Positions 40,066 through 47,845 of a stretch of 47,845 nt of DNA are shown here, piece by piece (positions within the stretch are counted from its first letter, which is position 1; every line of letters begins with the position of its first letter). This stretch comes from DATEXQ01 sp036846005. GTDB lineage: Bacteria > Patescibacteriota > Microgenomatia > UBA8517. Under the pieces are notes generated by a model. That model searched no databases and was not told where the DNA came from. It was given only the letters and a program-made list of their open reading frames with translations. The translations under genes were made by a program, and so were the position numbers. The stretch is from contig DAIUCV010000002.1 in NCBI GenBank assembly GCA_036846005.1, forward strand, positions 1-47,845. The letters are read 5' to 3'.

Positions 40066-40626
40066 TTAATTTTTCTCAAAGGGCATTCCCAATAATTCCA
40101 ACAGTCTTCTTGATTCTTCCTTACTATTACTATTACTATTTGTAACAATTGTAATCTCCAAACCAAACGGTTTTGTTACTTTACTCATATCAACATCCGG
40201 GAATACCGTATGTTCTTCAATTCCCAAAGTATAATTTCCAGCCTTGTCAAAACTTTTTACCGGTACCCCTCTAAAATCTCTAAGTCTGGGAAGTACTATT
40301 GAAATTAACTTGTCTAAAAAATCATACATTCTAATTCCTCTTAAGGTTACTTTTAAACCTACAGGCATGCCTTTCCTCAGGTTAAAGGTCGCAATTGAAA
40401 CCCTTGCCTTCTGAATTGAGGGAGTTTGTCCTGTAATTACTCCCAAATCTCTTTTACAAGATTCCATCAGTTCTTTACTTTTAGCAATCTCTGCGGTTCC
40501 TGAATTCACCACAATTTTTTCAATCCTAGGAGTAGCCATGGGATTTTTAATAGCGAATTCTTTGGCAAGTTGTTTTACTATTTCTTTCTCGTACTTTTCT
40601 TTTAATCTTGTTATTACTTTTTGCAT
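40066..40626 (-). CDS. rplE: Large-subunit ribosomal protein L5
   Basis: 186 residues. RIEKIVVNSGTAEIAKSKE, TGQTPSIQKARVSIATFNLRKGMPVGLKVTLRG and GIEEHTVFPDVDMSKVTKPFGLEITIVT identify L5, a 5S rRNA-binding protein. Confidence 0.97.
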   Translation of the reverse strand: MQKVITRLKEKYEKEIVKQLAKEFAIKNPMATPRIEKIVVNSGTAEIAKSKELMESCKRDLGVITGQTPSIQKARVSIATFNLRKGMPVGLKVTLRGIRMYDFLDKLISIVLPRLRDFRGVPVKSFDKAGNYTLGIEEHTVFPDVDMSKVTKPFGLEITIVTNSNSNSKEESRRLLELLGMPFEKN

Positions 40627-40627
40627 A

Positions 40628-40942
40628 TTATTTAGAATCTATTTGTTTACCACATTTTTTGCAGATACGAACCTTTTCTTTATCGACTAGTCTTATGCCA
40701 ACCCTTGTTGCTTTTTTACATTTGGGGCAAATTAGAGCCACTTTAGAAAAAATCATGGGTCTTGGAATTTCATAAATTCCTCCCTTTTGACCTTGATATC
40801 CCTTGACGTGTTTTTTATAAATATTAATCCCGGGAATAACCAATAAACCCTTTTTGGCAAATATTTTCTCAATTTCTCCATCTCTGCCTTTATCTTTTCC
40901 TGTTAGGACTTTTATTTTGTCACCGACTTTTAGTTTTAACAT
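40628..40942 (-). CDS. rplX: Large-subunit ribosomal protein L24 with zinc ribbon
   Basis: 104 residues. The KOW motif reads KVGDKIKVLTGKDKGRDGEIEKI. The C-terminal ribbon has CPKC and CKKC. Confidence 0.97.
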   Translation of the reverse strand: MLKLKVGDKIKVLTGKDKGRDGEIEKIFAKKGLLVIPGINIYKKHVKGYQGQKGGIYEIPRPMIFSKVALICPKCKKATRVGIRLVDKEKVRICKKCGKQIDSK

Positions 40943-40948
40943 GTTTTT

Positions 40949-41314
40949 TTAAACTACTTCCCTTGCCAATGAGGCAATTCTCGTGTAACCCGCCTCTTTT
41001 ATTTCTCTGGCTACCGGTCCGATTATTCTTGTTCCCCTGGGAAGACCCTGATTATCTATTACCACCCCGGCATTATCGTCAAATCTAACATAGCTTCCGT
41101 CTCTTCTGGAAATCTCTTTTCTGCATCTCACTATTAAAACCTTTACTTTTTCCCTATCTGTTACAATTCCTCCGGAATCTGCTCCTCTTACAACACAGTT
41201 AACAATATCGGCAATTGTAGCTTTCTTGCCGATTCTTGCAGGAACACCTATAACCATAAGTTTCTTGGCACCCGAATTGTCGGCAGGAGTTAGCATACTT
41301 CTTAACTGAATCAT
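40949..41314 (-). CDS. rplN: Large-subunit ribosomal protein L14
   Basis: 121 residues. MIQLRSMLTPADNSGAKKLMVIGV and the ending GYTRIASLAREVV are diagnostic. Confidence 0.97.
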   Translation of the reverse strand: MIQLRSMLTPADNSGAKKLMVIGVPARIGKKATIADIVNCVVRGADSGGIVTDREKVKVLIVRCRKEISRRDGSYVRFDDNAGVVIDNQGLPRGTRIIGPVAREIKEAGYTRIASLAREVV

Positions 41315-41316
41315 AC

Positions 41317-41580
41317 TTATTTTGTTCCTTTCTTTGCTTTTCCAGGTTTTTCCTTCTCCATTATTTTAATAACTTTCCATTTCTTAAGTTTGCTATACGG
41401 CTTACTTGCTACAAATTTGACCGTATCCCCCTCTTTTGTTCCCAATTCGTCATGTACATGAAATTTTTTAATTCTTTTAAATCTTTTTTTATACATGGGG
41501 TGAACCACAACACTTTCAACCGCAACAGTTGCAGTTTTAGCCATCTTGGTTGATATTACTTTTCCGGTAAATATTTTCAT
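41317..41580 (-). CDS. rpsQ: Small-subunit ribosomal protein S17
   Basis: 87 residues, OB fold. GKVISTKMAKTATVAVESVVVHPMYKKRFKRIKKFHVHDE is the S17 signature. It overlaps rpmC by one base. Confidence 0.96.
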   Translation of the reverse strand: MKIFTGKVISTKMAKTATVAVESVVVHPMYKKRFKRIKKFHVHDELGTKEGDTVKFVASKPYSKLKKWKVIKIMEKEKPGKAKKGTK

Positions 41581-41798
41581 TATTTATCCTTTTCTTTCTC
41601 TATTATCTCTTTTTCGGTAATAAGAGTTAAAATTCTGGCAATTTCTCTCTTGATATTCCTCATTTTGCTGGTATTTTTTTCCTGACCAGCTTTGGTCTTT
41701 GCAAACAATAAAGACGTCTCTTTCTTCTTATCAAAGACCATCTTTTTTAAATCACTAATATTTTTTTCTTTTAAGCTTTCAAAATCTTTCTTTTTCAT
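41580..41798 (-). CDS. rpmC: Large-subunit ribosomal protein L29
   Basis: 72 residues, two-helix hairpin. The usual AGQxxNTSxxRxxRRxIARxxT pattern reads KAGQEKNTSKMRNIKREIARILT. Confidence 0.95.
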   Translation of the reverse strand: MKKKDFESLKEKNISDLKKMVFDKKKETSLLFAKTKAGQEKNTSKMRNIKREIARILTLITEKEIIEKEKDK

Positions 41799-41802
41799 AT
41801 AA

Positions 41803-42213
41803 TTATTCGTTTTTAAATACTACTTTTGTCTTAAAAGGCATTTTAGCTGCCGCTCTGGCAAATGCTTTCTTTACGACATCCTCGGATAATCCCGCTACTT
41901 CAAAAAGAATTCTTCCAGGTTTAACTACCGCAACATATCTGTCTATCTCTCCTTTTCCTCCCCCCATCCTATGTCCCGCAGGTCTTGATGTTACGGGTTT
42001 ATCAGGAAAGACTCTTACCCACACCTTACCCCCTCTTTTGATGCTATGAGTAATTGCTCTTCTTCCGGCTTCTATCTGGGCGCTATTAAGCCACGTCCTT
42101 CCCAAGGCTTTAAGGCCGTATTCTCCAAAAGCCAGAGTTGATCCCCTTTGGGCCAATCCTCTTCTTTTTCCCCTGAAATCTTTTCTAAATTTTCTTCTTT
42201 TTGGTTGTAACAT
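41803..42213 (-). CDS. rplP: Large-subunit ribosomal protein L16
   Basis: 136 residues. MLQPKRRKFRKDFRGKRRGLAQRG, RAITHSIKRGGKVWVRVFPDKPVTSRPAGHRMGGGKG and the ending MPFKTKVV identify L16. Confidence 0.97.
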   Translation of the reverse strand: MLQPKRRKFRKDFRGKRRGLAQRGSTLAFGEYGLKALGRTWLNSAQIEAGRRAITHSIKRGGKVWVRVFPDKPVTSRPAGHRMGGGKGEIDRYVAVVKPGRILFEVAGLSEDVVKKAFARAAAKMPFKTKVVFKNE

Positions 42214-42214
42214 A

Positions 42215-42865
42215 TTAATCTTTTTTCTTATGGATAAAAACTTTTACTCCGACATATCCTCTTTTCAAAAGAGCAGGTACTTGAGCATAATCTATTACTT
42301 CTCGCATTGTTTGCGCAGGAACCGAACCCATATGAAATTTCTCCGTTCTGGATATTTCTGCTCCTTCAATTCTTCCCGCAAGCACAATTTTTATCCCTAA
42401 GGCTCCTCCCTGCATGACCCTTTCCATTGCTTTAGTGACAACCCTTCTGTGGGGTATCCTTCGTTCCATTTCCTGGGCAATTCGGGTAGCTACCAAAATA
42501 GCCGATGTTTCCGGATTTTCTACCTCATTTACTCTGATGTCAATTTTAAAATTCTTGGCTGGTTTTTCATTTCCTTTAGAAAAAAAAGAAAGTATAAATT
42601 TTTTGATATCTTCTAATCCCGATCCTCCTCGTCCAATTACCACACCAGGTCTGGCTACAGTAATTGTTATGACCATACTTTTAGGAAGTCTTTCGATTTC
42701 AACGTTTGTTATTCCGGCCAATTTTAGCTTTTCCATCAAAGCTCGTCTAATCTTAATATCTTCAATTAAATATTCTTTATACATTTTATTGTCAGAAAAC
42801 CAACGTGATTTCCAGGGTAAAAAAGAACCCATTCTAAAACCTGTTGGATTTATTTTTTGTCCCAT
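42215..42865 (-). CDS. rpsC: Small-subunit ribosomal protein S3
   Basis: 216 residues. MGQKINPTGFRMG opens the protein; the KH domain has the GxxG loop in RPGVVIGRGGSGLEDIKK; the C-terminal domain has GRIEGAEISRTE. Confidence 0.97.
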   Translation of the reverse strand: MGQKINPTGFRMGSFLPWKSRWFSDNKMYKEYLIEDIKIRRALMEKLKLAGITNVEIERLPKSMVITITVARPGVVIGRGGSGLEDIKKFILSFFSKGNEKPAKNFKIDIRVNEVENPETSAILVATRIAQEMERRIPHRRVVTKAMERVMQGGALGIKIVLAGRIEGAEISRTEKFHMGSVPAQTMREVIDYAQVPALLKRGYVGVKVFIHKKKD

Positions 42866-42868
42866 TAT

Positions 42869-43324
42869 TTATTTTTTAGAAACCTCCTCTTTCTTGGCTT
42901 GCTGCAAATCTTCTTTTTTTAAAGTTTTACCTTTCTCTTCCTGTTTTACCTCTTTAACAGCGTTTTTTTGAATTTTAGTATCTTTGGTTTTATCACTTTT
43001 GGTAGCAAGAATAACTCTGATATGACTCATTCTCTTTTTGATCGGATGCCATCTGCCCCTTGATATCGCCCTTCCTCTTTTAAGTCTCGGGCCTTCTCCG
43101 ATTCGGATTTCTTTAAAAAATAAATCATTATCCGCAATTCCTCGGTCTTTAGCATTAGCAATAGCTGTCTGAATTACTTTCCGCAAAGGTTCACTGGCAT
43201 TTTTGTCTATGAAAGGTAATACCTCGACAGCTCTGACCGGGGTTAGTTTTTTTATCATCACAACCACCGGCCTAATTTTTCTGGGTGATAGTCTAACATA
43301 CTTCTGTGTAGATATAATTTCCAT
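42869..43324 (-). CDS. rplV: Large-subunit ribosomal protein L22 with a charged C-terminal tail
   Basis: 151 residues. YVRLSPRKIRPVVVMIKKL and the tunnel-facing loop GPRLKRGRAISRGRWHPIKKRMSHIRVIL mark L22. The fold ends near residue 108, and about 40 Lys/Glu-rich residues follow, probably disordered at the ribosome surface. Confidence 0.95.
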   Translation of the reverse strand: MEIISTQKYVRLSPRKIRPVVVMIKKLTPVRAVEVLPFIDKNASEPLRKVIQTAIANAKDRGIADNDLFFKEIRIGEGPRLKRGRAISRGRWHPIKKRMSHIRVILATKSDKTKDTKIQKNAVKEVKQEEKGKTLKKEDLQQAKKEEVSKK

Positions 43325-43331
43325 ATAATTT

Positions 43332-43613
43332 TTAGGTTTTTTCCAATATTCTTTTCACTACTTGTCCGTGTCCTCTAAAAGTTCTGGTAGGTGCAAATTC
43401 TCCGAGCCTATGTCCAACCATATCTTCGGTTATAAAAACGTCGATAAAGACTCTGCCGTTATGAACTTTAAAATACTTACCCACAAATTCAGGGGGTACT
43501 TGACTACCCCTAGCCCAAGTTTTAATCGGATTTTCTTTTGTCCCCATACCTCCTCCAATCTTTTTTAAAAGATTCTTATCTATATATGGACCTTTTTTAC
43601 TGCTTCTTGACAT
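43332..43613 (-). CDS. rpsS: Small-subunit ribosomal protein S19
   Basis: 93 residues. MSRSSKKGPYIDKNLLKKI and the EDMVGHRLGEFAPTRTFRGH signature are standard. Confidence 0.97.
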   Translation of the reverse strand: MSRSSKKGPYIDKNLLKKIGGGMGTKENPIKTWARGSQVPPEFVGKYFKVHNGRVFIDVFITEDMVGHRLGEFAPTRTFRGHGQVVKRILEKT

Positions 43614-43616
43614 AAA

Positions 43617-44363
43617 TTATCTTCCTCTCTTTCTTCCTTTAACTATTAGTTTGTTTGAATATTTACTTCTTTTCCTGGTTTTTCCCACAGCGGGTTTGCC
43701 GTAAGGAGTTTTGGGATATTTCAACCCCACTCCGCTTCTTCCTTCTCCTCCTCCATGAGGATGGGATGCCGGATGCTGTGCGGTACCTCTGACGGTTGGT
43801 CTTATTCCCATCAGTCTTTTTCTGCCTGCTTTTCTGAGATTGATGTTTCTTGCTTCGATACTTCCTACTTGGCCAATGGTTGCAAGTGAATCGGGATTGA
43901 ACTTCTTGACTTCTCCCGAAGGTAATTTTACCAACACAAAATCCTTTTCCTTGGCCATTAGAACAGCTGCACTACCTGCACCCCTTACCAGCTGTCCGCC
44001 TTTACCCGGCATTATCTCAATATTATGGATGATAGTTCCAGTTGTAATATTTTTTAAAGCTAGAGCGTTTCCTGCTTCCAAGGGTGCTTTTGCAGAAGCA
44101 ATTACCTTTTGGCCTTCAACTAATCCCAAGGGAGCTAAAATATAGCGCCTTTCACCGTCTTCGTAAAGGATAAGTGCTATTTTAACGTTTCGATTGGGAT
44201 CGTATTCCAATCTTTCAACTTTTCCCCAAATTCCCAGTTTATCTCTTTTAAAATCAATCTCTCGTAAAAATCTTTTTACTCTTCCTCCCTGGTGTCTTAC
44301 GGTAACAGTTCCGCCAAAACCCCTGCCAGATTTTTTAGGTAATATTTTTATTAAATGTCTCAT
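43617..44363 (-). CDS. rplB: Large-subunit ribosomal protein L2, short N-terminus
   Basis: 248 residues. Compared with E. coli L2 (273) the alignment begins at about its residue 40: MRHLIKILPKKSGRGFGG replaces the first 40 residues, so about 28 are absent. The start is forced, because the rplW stop codon abuts the ATG. The central domain (VERLEYDPNRNVKIALILYEDGERRYILAP) and the peptidyl-transferase motif with the essential His (RPTVRGTAQHPASHPHGGGEGRS) are intact. Confidence 0.96.
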   Translation of the reverse strand: MRHLIKILPKKSGRGFGGTVTVRHQGGRVKRFLREIDFKRDKLGIWGKVERLEYDPNRNVKIALILYEDGERRYILAPLGLVEGQKVIASAKAPLEAGNALALKNITTGTIIHNIEIMPGKGGQLVRGAGSAAVLMAKEKDFVLVKLPSGEVKKFNPDSLATIGQVGSIEARNINLRKAGRKRLMGIRPTVRGTAQHPASHPHGGGEGRSGVGLKYPKTPYGKPAVGKTRKRSKYSNKLIVKGRKRGR

Positions 44364-44648
44364 TTATTTTTTACCTCCTTTGGTTTCAAAAACACTTATT
44401 TTTTCTTTTTCCCGCAAGACTACAATTGCTTTCTTTACAGCCTTTACAACCGTTTTTCTTCCGGAATAATTCTTTTTTATTCCCTTAACTTTGTTCATGG
44501 TTCTAATCTTTACAACATGCACATCAAACGTTTCATTTATGGCATCTCTAATTTCCCGCTTATTAAATCTGGGGTCAACATAAAATGTATAAATACCGTC
44601 TTTGGCCAAGAGATTTGTTTTTTCAGTAATAACTGGTTTTAATTTCAT
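44364..44648 (-). CDS. rplW: Large-subunit ribosomal protein L23
   Basis: 94 residues. MKLKPVITEKTNLLAKDGIYTFYVDPRFNKREIRDAINETFDVHVVKIRTMN is typical. It has a four-base overlap with rplD and no gap to rplB. Confidence 0.96.
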   Translation of the reverse strand: MKLKPVITEKTNLLAKDGIYTFYVDPRFNKREIRDAINETFDVHVVKIRTMNKVKGIKKNYSGRKTVVKAVKKAIVVLREKEKISVFETKGGKK

Positions 44649-45316
44649 TTTTTGGTTACCTTTCCTGATTTTGGTGTTTGGGATTTTTCTTTAGTAATTC
44701 TTTCACTTTTTGCAAAAATTCCTTTGTCCAAAAGTATTAAACCACCGTAATAAACATCGTATGCGTTAAGATTTTTAAAAGATTTGATTGATGCGTTTTT
44801 AATGTTTTTTAGAAAGAAATGATCTCTAGGGTTTTGATCAACTACAAAAGTGGTTATTTTATTAACCTTTTTTAGTTTTTTGGAAATTTTATCAATAAAT
44901 TTTGCAACTTCTTTTGTCTTCTTAAAAAACTTTAGAGAATCAACGGCTATAATATCTCCATCTTCAAGTTTTGCGGTAAGTGCCATAGCCAAGGCTTTCT
45001 TCCTCATCTTGGATGAAAGTGTAAGTATTCTTTTTATTCCCGTAGGTCCGTGGGCAATACCTCCGCCGACAAATATGGGAGCACTTTTGGCACCATGTCT
45101 GGCAAAACCCGTCCCCTTCTGACGATAAATTTTTCTGGTAGATATTCTTACTTCCCCTCTGGTCTTTGTTTTATTTAAACCCGGATGTTTTCTGTCCCCA
45201 TAAACTCTTATCGCCTGGGAAAGTAGCTCCAAGTTTAACTTCTCCTTGAAATTTGCTGGAGTTAAAATATCTCCCTTTTTGCTGGCATCGATTGAATAAA
45301 CATCTATTTTATTCAT
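44645..45316 (-). CDS. rplD: Large-subunit ribosomal protein L4
   Basis: 223 residues. KTRGEVRISTRKIYRQKGTGFARHGAKSAPIFVGGGIAHGP is the conserved extended loop. In E. coli, L4 also represses its own operon; whether it acts on the leader at 46056-46134 is unknown. It overlaps rplC by 8 bp. Confidence 0.96.
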   Translation of the reverse strand: MNKIDVYSIDASKKGDILTPANFKEKLNLELLSQAIRVYGDRKHPGLNKTKTRGEVRISTRKIYRQKGTGFARHGAKSAPIFVGGGIAHGPTGIKRILTLSSKMRKKALAMALTAKLEDGDIIAVDSLKFFKKTKEVAKFIDKISKKLKKVNKITTFVVDQNPRDHFFLKNIKNASIKSFKNLNAYDVYYGGLILLDKGIFAKSERITKEKSQTPKSGKVTKK

Positions 45317-46046
45317 TTTTAACCTCCTCGTTTTCTTTCTTTTCTTCTTGAACTTCTTCCACCTGTTGAACTTTTATTTCAGGAGCTTCTTCAACCAACT
45401 CTTCAAGTTTACCTGAGGCTACTTTTTTAACTAAAAGTAAACTTCCGGTTGACCCTGGAACCGGACCGGAAATTGCCAATTTATCTTGCTCACTATCCAT
45501 TTCAGCAACTATCAAATTTTTTATAGTTACCCTATCTTGTCCCATTCTTCCCGCCATATGCTTGCCTTTATAGACTCTTCCCGGGGTTGTTCCTTGGCCT
45601 ATAGAACCAGGTGCTCTTAATCTATCCGATTGTCCGTGAGTTTTTGGTCCTCCGGCAAAATGCCATCTTTTGACAACACCTGCAAAACCTTTACCTTTGC
45701 TGATTCCTGTAACATTTACTAAATCACCAACCTTAAAAACATCCACAAGTTTAAGAACATCTCCTACTTTAAAATCTGGTTTACTTTCAAGTCTAATTTC
45801 CCTTAAAAAACGCGGGGCTTTTTTGTCTTGAGTTACCCCGCGTAAATGTCCTTGTAATGGTTTGGTTATATTTTTAATTTCCTTCTTACCATAACCTAGT
45901 TGGACACCCCAATAACCATCTGTGTCCGGATTTTTTATTTGAGTTACAACACAAGGACCCACGTTTATCCACGTAACAGGAACCCTTGTGCCTTCTACAA
46001 AGGTCTGACTCATTTTCTGTTTAGTTCCAAGAAGTGTATTTAACAT
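45309..46046 (-). CDS. rplC: Large-subunit ribosomal protein L3 with an acidic C-terminal tail
   Basis: 245 residues. VPVTWINVGPCVVTQ and KGFAGVVKRWHFAGGPKTHGQSDRLRAPGSIGQGTTPGRVYKGKHMAGRMG are diagnostic. About 35 Glu-rich residues form an extra tail. The gene heads the S10-type operon here because rpsJ is separated by a 186-nt region with its own promoter. Confidence 0.96.
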   Translation of the reverse strand: MLNTLLGTKQKMSQTFVEGTRVPVTWINVGPCVVTQIKNPDTDGYWGVQLGYGKKEIKNITKPLQGHLRGVTQDKKAPRFLREIRLESKPDFKVGDVLKLVDVFKVGDLVNVTGISKGKGFAGVVKRWHFAGGPKTHGQSDRLRAPGSIGQGTTPGRVYKGKHMAGRMGQDRVTIKNLIVAEMDSEQDKLAISGPVPGSTGSLLLVKKVASGKLEELVEEAPEIKVQQVEEVQEEKKENEEVKNE

Positions 46047-46055
46047 TTTTTACAC

Positions 46056-46080
46056 AAAAAAAGGCGCCAGAGGCACCTTT
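46056..46080 (-). terminator. Terminator in the rplC leader
   Basis: AAAGGTGCC-TCT-GGCGCCTTT on the minus strand, then TTTT; the run of seven T ends at 46056, 9 nt before the rplC ATG. It is a strong intrinsic terminator within a 5' leader. Confidence 0.88.
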
Positions 46081-46134
46081 GGGTACTTCTAGAATCCTTT
46101 GCGTGGTTTATATGTAACGAAACATCTCCACGAT
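46081..46134 (-). promoter_or_regulatory. Structured rplC leader, putative ribosomal-protein regulatory element
   Basis: Upstream of the terminator the leader folds a hairpin with outer CGTGG / CCACG (46128-46132 with 46102-46106) and inner ATGT / ACAT (46122-46125 with 46112-46115). Together they resemble r-protein autoregulatory leaders, but I do not recognise a published family. Confidence 0.5.
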
Positions 46135-46140
46135 GCGTCG

Positions 46141-46170
46141 ATTATAACAAAATATACCCATCTTAGGCAA
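46141..46170 (-). promoter_or_regulatory. Internal promoter of the S10-spc-alpha cluster, before rplC
   Basis: TTGCCT (46165-46170), 18-nt spacer, TATAAT (46141-46146), with TG at the extended -10 position. Predicted start near 46134. Confidence 0.75.
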
Positions 46171-46173
46171 GTA

Positions 46174-46190
46174 TAACTTATCTTAAGTTA
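46174..46190. promoter_or_regulatory. Palindrome next to the rplC promoter
   Basis: TAACTTA-TCT-TAAGTTA, a perfect 7-bp inverted repeat with a 3-nt spacer, 4 bp from the -35 box. There is no U-tract. It could be an operator or the end of the rpsJ transcript. Confidence 0.4.
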
Positions 46191-46232
46191 CGTGTTTTTC
46201 GACCAGGAGAAATTGGGGTACTAATAAAGAAA

Positions 46233-46541
46233 TTACATCTTTATTTCAATCGAAACTCCTGCAGGAAGATCCAGATTTGAAAGGGAATCAATCGTACGCT
46301 CAGAGGGATCCTGAATTTCAATAAGTCTTTTGTGAACCAGAATTTCAAAATGTTCTCTGGCGTCTTTATCGGTAAAAGGAGAGGTTTGAACCGGAATAAG
46401 TGTTCTTTTTGTGGGTAGAGGTATCGGGCCAACTATTTTTGCACCAGTCGCTATAGCGACGTCTAGAATTTTAGCTGCCGCATCATCGACCACTCTGTGG
46501 TCATAAGACTTAAGTTTTACTCGTAATCTTCCTGTTGGCAT
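46233..46541 (-). CDS. rpsJ: Small-subunit ribosomal protein S10
   Basis: 102 residues. RLRVKLKSYDHRVVDDAAAKILDVAIATGAKIVGPIPLPTKRTL identifies S10. It is grouped with tuf (32-nt gap) rather than with rplC. AAAGAGGT sits directly before the ATG. Confidence 0.97.
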   Translation of the reverse strand: MPTGRLRVKLKSYDHRVVDDAAAKILDVAIATGAKIVGPIPLPTKRTLIPVQTSPFTDKDAREHFEILVHKRLIEIQDPSERTIDSLSNLDLPAGVSIEIKM

Positions 46542-46573
46542 ACCTCTTTAAAGTGCAAGTAGTTTGGGCGAAT

Positions 46574-47773
46574 TTAAGCGATTATTTTGGTAATAACTCC
46601 CGCTCCAACCGTGCTTCCGCCTTCTCTTATTGCAAATCTTAAACTTTCTTCCATAGCTACCGGTTGAATAAGTTTTGCTTTCATTTTTGCATTATCTCCA
46701 GGCATAACCATCTCTATACCTTCTGGTAGAGTAACTTCTCCCGTAACATCGGCGGTTCTTACGAAAAATTGGGGTTTGTAACCTGTAAAGAAAGGTGTAT
46801 GTCGTCCACCCTCGTCTTTGGAAAGGATATAAACTTCTGCCTCAAATTGGGTATGAGGAGTAATTGAGCCTGGTTTTGCCAAAATTTGTCCTCTTTCGAC
46901 ATCGTCTTTTTCGATGCCCCTAAGAAGTACTCCGACATTATCTCCGGCTTGGGTTTCGTCCAAAGTTTTTCTAAACATTTCCAAACCTGTTACAACTGTT
47001 TTCTTGGTATCTTTTAAACCTACTATTTCCACTTCCTCATTAAGTTTTAATTTTCCTCTTTCTACTCTTCCTGTTACTACCGTTCCTCGTCCCTTGATAG
47101 CAAAAATATCTTCAATAGGCATCAGGAATGGTTTTTCAGTATCTCTTTTGGGATCAGGAATATATTCATCAACAGCTTTCATCAGTTCCAAAATCTGCTT
47201 TTGAGCCTCAGCATCTCCTTCAAGAGCTTTAAGAGCACTTCCTCTTATAACCGGAACTTTATCTCCGGGAAACTCATATTTGGTTAAAAGTTCTCTAATT
47301 TCCTGTTCAACCAAATCGATAATTTCAGGATCGTCAACCGTATCTACTTTATTAAGAAAAACTACAAGTGCTGGTACGTTGACTTGTCTTGCTAAAATAA
47401 CGTGCTCGGTTGTTTGAGGCATTTTTCCGTCGGCGGCTGAAACTACCAAGATAGCTCCGTCCATTTGAGCTGCTCCTGTGATCATGTTCTTAATATAATC
47501 GATATGACCCGGGGCATCGATATGGGCATAATGGCGTTTTTCTGTTTCGTATTCTATATGGGAAATATTAATAGTGACTCCTCTTTCTTTTTCTTCAGGA
47601 GCACTATCTATTTGATCAAATTTAAGAGGTTGAGTCTTATTGCCAGGCTGTTTTGATAAAACTGTAGTTATGGCAGCTGTAAGAGTGGTTTTTCCGTGAT
47701 CCACATGACCAATAGTACCAATATTTACATGGGGTTTGGTTCTTTCGTATTTTTGTTTTGCTTCTCCAGCCAT
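46574..47773 (-). CDS. tuf: Elongation factor Tu
   Basis: 399 residues. Delivers aminoacyl-tRNA to the ribosome. G1 is GHVDHGKTT, G2 RGVTIN, G3 DAPGHIDY (consensus DCPGHADY), G4 NKVD and G5 SALKAL. Domains 2 and 3 are complete, ending GGSTVGAGVITKIIA. Confidence 0.98.
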   Translation of the reverse strand: MAGEAKQKYERTKPHVNIGTIGHVDHGKTTLTAAITTVLSKQPGNKTQPLKFDQIDSAPEEKERGVTINISHIEYETEKRHYAHIDAPGHIDYIKNMITGAAQMDGAILVVSAADGKMPQTTEHVILARQVNVPALVVFLNKVDTVDDPEIIDLVEQEIRELLTKYEFPGDKVPVIRGSALKALEGDAEAQKQILELMKAVDEYIPDPKRDTEKPFLMPIEDIFAIKGRGTVVTGRVERGKLKLNEEVEIVGLKDTKKTVVTGLEMFRKTLDETQAGDNVGVLLRGIEKDDVERGQILAKPGSITPHTQFEAEVYILSKDEGGRHTPFFTGYKPQFFVRTADVTGEVTLPEGIEMVMPGDNAKMKAKLIQPVAMEESLRFAIREGGSTVGAGVITKIIA

Positions 47774-47786
47774 ATTTTTAAAAATT

Positions 47787-47834
47787 AAAAGGGCATAACA
47801 GCCCTCATATCGATAGATACTGACCCGTATTATA
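47787..47834 (-). promoter_or_regulatory. tuf promoter and leader hairpin
   Basis: TATAAT on the minus strand (47829-47834) gives a leader of about 50 nt. It holds AGGGC / GCCCT (47801-47805 with 47790-47794) followed by TTTT, a weak terminator-like hairpin, 13 nt before the ATG. No Shine-Dalgarno sequence is visible. The window ends just upstream. Confidence 0.45.
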
Positions 47835-47845
47835 AATGAGGCTAA

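Noticed and set aside
1..47845. CRISPR arrays, rRNA genes, insertion sequences
   Set aside because: No regularly spaced repeats, no 16S/23S/5S signatures and no transposase-like proteins were seen on either strand.

Overview
The window looks like part of a Candidate Phyla Radiation (Patescibacteria) genome, most likely a Microgenomates-type lineage. The phylum-level call rests on compact AT-rich genes with small overlaps, an S10-spc-alpha ribosomal cluster that lacks rpmD (L30) between rpsE and rplO, a tRNA gene without an encoded CCA tail, and several small families that are common in CPR genomes (RNHCP, DUF5679, DUF4446, AI-2E-type). The finer assignment is inference. One run of 100 N (2817-2916) is a scaffold gap, so the window is a draft assembly.

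Layout. 1-2.5 kb (minus strand): an envelope module made of an ECF sigma factor, an overlapping membrane protein that may be its anti-sigma, and two small secreted proteins. 2.5-4.9 kb: a GIY-YIG protein and a bactofilin-like membrane protein, both cut by the gap; a frameshifted mini-gene; two small membrane proteins. 4.9-8.2 kb (minus): gltX followed by four small or unknown genes in one apparent operon. 8.3-11.7 kb: an exported unknown protein, a D,D-carboxypeptidase and aspS. 11.7-12.2 kb: a promoter, a short structured RNA or leader ending in a terminator, and a cysteine-rich small protein. 12.2-18.1 kb: recJ and cca, divergent with overlapping promoters, then a winged-helix gene with secD and secF. 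18.2-21.4 kb: DUF3048 and DUF4446 genes, two small genes, dtd and the RNase P RNA. 21.5-25.5 kb: an AI-2E family protein, a three-gene ABC-2 exporter and an HU protein. 25.5-29.3 kb: an unknown small protein behind two tandem terminators, then rny, recX, recA and tRNA-Pro(GGG). 29.4-30.8 kb: a polytopic membrane protein. 30.8-47.8 kb (minus): tuf, rpsJ and the S10-spc-alpha cluster through to rplM and rpsI.

The genes are mostly core information processing (translation, Sec export, recombination, RNA turnover), with envelope genes in the left part. Two regulatory patterns recur and are the main findings. First, at least twelve start codons lie 0-5 nt from the predicted transcription start, 6-11 nt after a -10 hexamer, which points to leaderless mRNAs. 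Second, genes with a longer leader often have an intrinsic-terminator hairpin just before the start codon (rplC, DUF4446, the gene starting at 25815, infA, the small Cys-rich gene), which points to transcription attenuation. No mobile element, CRISPR array or rRNA gene was seen. Intergenic stretches are all under 300 bases; the longest (3943-4142 and 46047-46232) are described below.
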